A stretch of DNA of 24,465 bases from a bacterium (lineage in GTDB: Bacteria > Bacillota_A > Clostridia > Lachnospirales > Lachnospiraceae): contig SFQZ01000042.1 in the NCBI GenBank assembly GCA_004562915.1, forward strand, positions 1-24,465. The letters run 5' to 3'. Made by a program: the position numbers and the translations under genes. How positions within the stretch are numbered: the first letter of the stretch is position 1; the number at the start of each line of letters is the position of its first letter. The notes beneath the pieces are model-generated. The model did no database searches. It was given only the letters and a program-made list of their open reading frames with translations, and was not told the origin of the DNA. Below, piece by piece: positions 22,892-24,465 of the stretch.

Positions 22892-23989
22892 ATGGCAAAA
22901 CGAATCACCAATTCAACACCTAAAAAAGACGGTTTCCGTATGCCGGGAGAATTTGAAAAGCAGGAAAAAGTATGGATGATCTGGCCGGAACGGCCGGATA
23001 ACTGGAGAGACGGAGCCAAACCGGCACAGAAAGCTTACCGTATGGTAGCTCAGGCTATCTCGAAGTTTGAGCCTGTTACCATGTTGGTTTCTTCTTCTCA
23101 ATATGTTAACTGCCGGGAGCAACTGCCCACAGAAATTTCCGTTGTAGAAATGTCTTCAAATGATGCCTGGGTTAGAGACAGCGGTCCCAGTTTTCTAACA
23201 AATGATAATGGGGAACTGAGAGCCTGTGACTGGACTTTCAACGCCTGGGGCGGTCTTGTGGATGGTCTTTATTTTCCATGGAATCAAGATGACCTTGTTG
23301 CCCGGAAAATCTGCGAACTGGAGCAGATTGACAGCTACCGCACCGATCATTTTGTACTGGAAGGAGGAGCTTTTCATGTGGACGGTGAAGGCACTGTCCT
23401 TACCACGGAAATGTGTTTATTAAGTGCCGGACGCAACCCACATTTAACCAAAAAAGAAATTGAAGAAAAACTCTGTGCTTATTTAAATTGCGAAAAAGTT
23501 CTATGGCTAAAATGCGGAATTGATCCAAACGAAACCAATGGTCACATTGATGATGTGGCATGCTTTATTAGACCCGGAGAGGTGGCATGCATCTATACCG
23601 ATGACAAAAAACACCCTTTCTACCGTCAGTCACAGGACGCCTACCATACTCTGTGTCAGATGACAGATGCCAAAGGACGAAAACTGAAAGTACATAAAAT
23701 CTGCTGTACGAAAGAACCTGTCATGCGAGGCGATTTTTGCATTGACAAAGTCCCCGGCAGTATAGAACGTCAAGATGGAGAACTGTGTATCGCCTCTTAT
23801 CTGAATTTTCTGATTGTAAATGGCGGAGTCATCGTTCCCCAATACGGAGATAAAAACGATGCACTTGCTCTTTCTCAGATACAGACACTTTTTCCTGACC
23901 GGAAAGCTGTAGGAGTCATGACCCGGGAAATTGTCTATGGAGGGGGAAACATCCACTGCATCACACAGCAGCAGCCAGCTATATGCTAA
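22892..23989 (+). CDS. aguA: Agmatine deiminase
   Basis: Converts agmatine to N-carbamoylputrescine and NH3. The 365 residues match the family, with WVRDSGPSFL (substrate guanidine recognition), the segment from GGAFHVDGEG, GHIDD (H218, D220) and the catalytic cysteine C356 in GGGNIHCITQQQ. GGAGG lies 7 nt before the ATG, 15 nt after aguB, so the two form an operon. No putrescine carbamoyltransferase or carbamate kinase is adjacent, so the product goes to AguB (putrescine, no ATP gain) rather than to the energy-yielding route. Confidence 0.97.
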   Translation: MAKRITNSTPKKDGFRMPGEFEKQEKVWMIWPERPDNWRDGAKPAQKAYRMVAQAISKFEPVTMLVSSSQYVNCREQLPTEISVVEMSSNDAWVRDSGPSFLTNDNGELRACDWTFNAWGGLVDGLYFPWNQDDLVARKICELEQIDSYRTDHFVLEGGAFHVDGEGTVLTTEMCLLSAGRNPHLTKKEIEEKLCAYLNCEKVLWLKCGIDPNETNGHIDDVACFIRPGEVACIYTDDKKHPFYRQSQDAYHTLCQMTDAKGRKLKVHKICCTKEPVMRGDFCIDKVPGSIERQDGELCIASYLNFLIVNGGVIVPQYGDKNDALALSQIQTLFPDRKAVGVMTREIVYGGGNIHCITQQQPAIC

Positions 23990-24001
23990 AACGGAAAACG
24001 A

Positions 24002-24062
24002 AACGGACAGGGGACAGACCTGTGTCCACAAATACGGGACACAGGTCTGTCCCCTGTCCGTT
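24002..24062. repeat. Perfect 26-bp inverted repeat downstream of aguA
   Basis: Arms at 24002-24027 and 24037-24062 are exact complements (AACGGACAGGGGACAGACC... and its mirror) around a 9-nt loop. It begins 13 nt after the aguA stop. There is no T-tract right after it. It resembles GGGACAG-type dispersed palindromes known from many bacterial genomes; copy number here cannot be seen. Confidence 0.9.
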
Positions 24063-24135
24063 GAACCCATTTTTATAAAGTATTCGAGGCAAAATATGGG
24101 GTTTCCCCGGGGGAGTGCAGGAGTGCCAACAAATC

Positions 24136-24174
24136 CCCTTGTCTTACCTGAGTCACTCAATTGTAAGATAAGGG
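24136..24174 (+). repeat. Antiterminator-like hairpin
   Basis: CCCTTGTCTTAC (24136-24147) pairs with GTAAGATAAGGG (24163-24174) with one G-U; the loop holds the palindrome TGAGTCACTCA. Its right arm shares AAGGG with the left arm of the following terminator, so only one can form at a time. Confidence 0.6.
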
Positions 24175-24205
24175 AACATGTTCCGTGACCTGTTCCCTTT
24201 TATTT
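24170..24205 (+). terminator. Terminator of aguB-aguA
   Basis: AAGGGAACA (24170-24178) pairs with TGTTCCCTT (24191-24199), followed by TTATTT. It lies 180 nt past the aguA stop and contains a second perfect palindrome GGAACATGTTCC. Confidence 0.65.
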
Positions 24206-24465
24206 AGCCTCCGGCAAATAGCCCACTGTTTTTCAATTTATCTATCTATTTGCATTTTATGTATCGGCGAATAGATTACTTCTTTTTATATTACCTATAT
24301 GCCCTTGTTTTATGGTCTGTCAAATAGATTATTGTTTTTCTTTCATACTCGATGTCAAATTTGCATTATTTTGTAAGCGCTTAATAACCCACCGTTTAGA
24401 CAATCTCCTTATTTCATGAGATAATGCTCTCATGGAGTGGAACTTCTATACATTTTCTATGTTGC
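24206..24465. repeat. AT-rich non-coding tail with degenerate ~53-bp repeats
   Basis: No gene is visible to the window edge. Motifs like CGGCAAATAGCCCACTG, CGGCGAATAGATTACTT and TGTCAAATAGATTATTG start at 24212, 24265 and 24318, exactly 53 nt apart; a looser fourth copy lies near 24377-24399. Matches outside the core are poor, so these may be decayed copies of one unit. Confidence 0.4.

Noticed and set aside
23630..24160. 176-codon minus-strand frame opposite aguA and its hairpin
   Set aside because: Composed of aguA antisense and the translated 26-bp palindrome; no ribosome site.
24212..24399. CRISPR array
   Set aside because: The spacing is regular but repeat identity is far too low, only 3-4 units exist, and there are no cas genes.
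1..24465. tRNA or rRNA genes
   Set aside because: I looked especially around secE/rpmG, where a tRNA often lies, and saw no cloverleaf or rRNA sequence.

Overview
This looks like chromosome of a low-to-moderate-GC Firmicute. The rpmG-secE-nusG-rplK-rplA / rplJ-rplL / rpoB-rpoC order, GGAGG-type ribosome sites, an L10 leader with a terminator, acidic tails on RpoB and RpoC, and a free-standing PduL all suggest class Clostridia, probably a gut Lachnospiraceae (Blautia/Ruminococcus-like). The genus is my inference; there is no rRNA gene in the window.

Region 1 (1-13.6 kb) is the transcription/translation core, almost all on the minus strand: rpmG (GTG start), secE, nusG, rplK, rplA, then rplJ, rplL, rpoB, rpoC. 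Two nearly identical leader hairpins precede rplK and rplA and are candidate L1 autoregulatory sites. An L10 leader with its own consensus promoter precedes rplJ. The rplL terminator is followed by a separate rpoB promoter overlapping a perfect 31-nt palindrome. The usual rplA-rplJ junction is interrupted by an oppositely oriented cassette: promoter, a manganese (yybP-ykoY) riboswitch with terminator, and a flotillin/SPFH gene, closed by a bidirectional terminator.

Region 2 (13.6-15.5 kb) holds a sodium:neurotransmitter-symporter-family transporter on the plus strand. Its predicted promoter fires into a 140-bp element with nested inverted repeats, which is either a structured leader RNA or a small palindromic mobile repeat.

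Region 3 (15.5-24.0 kb) is a polyamine/agmatine locus. On the minus strand are a LuxR-type regulator, then a P-II-like nitrogen sensor apparently co-transcribed with the polyamine ABC transporter potA-potB-potC-potD. PduL (phosphotransacylase) lies upstream with a consensus promoter and a 14-bp minisatellite in its 5' UTR. Divergently, aguB-aguA encode the two-step conversion of agmatine to putrescine, releasing NH3 at each step, behind a promoter-proximal terminator. Import of polyamine or agmatine, a P-II protein and ammonia-releasing enzymes side by side suggest coordination of polyamine uptake with nitrogen status; this is inference.

Region 4 (24.0 kb to the end) is gene-free: a 26-bp perfect hairpin, an antiterminator/terminator-like pair, and AT-rich DNA with degenerate ~53-bp repeats.

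Most unusual signals: the Mn riboswitch in front of flotillin; a ~70-80-nt element shared by the flotillin and LuxR leaders, each time directly after a terminator; P-II fused into the pot operon; and the nested palindromic leader of the symporter gene.
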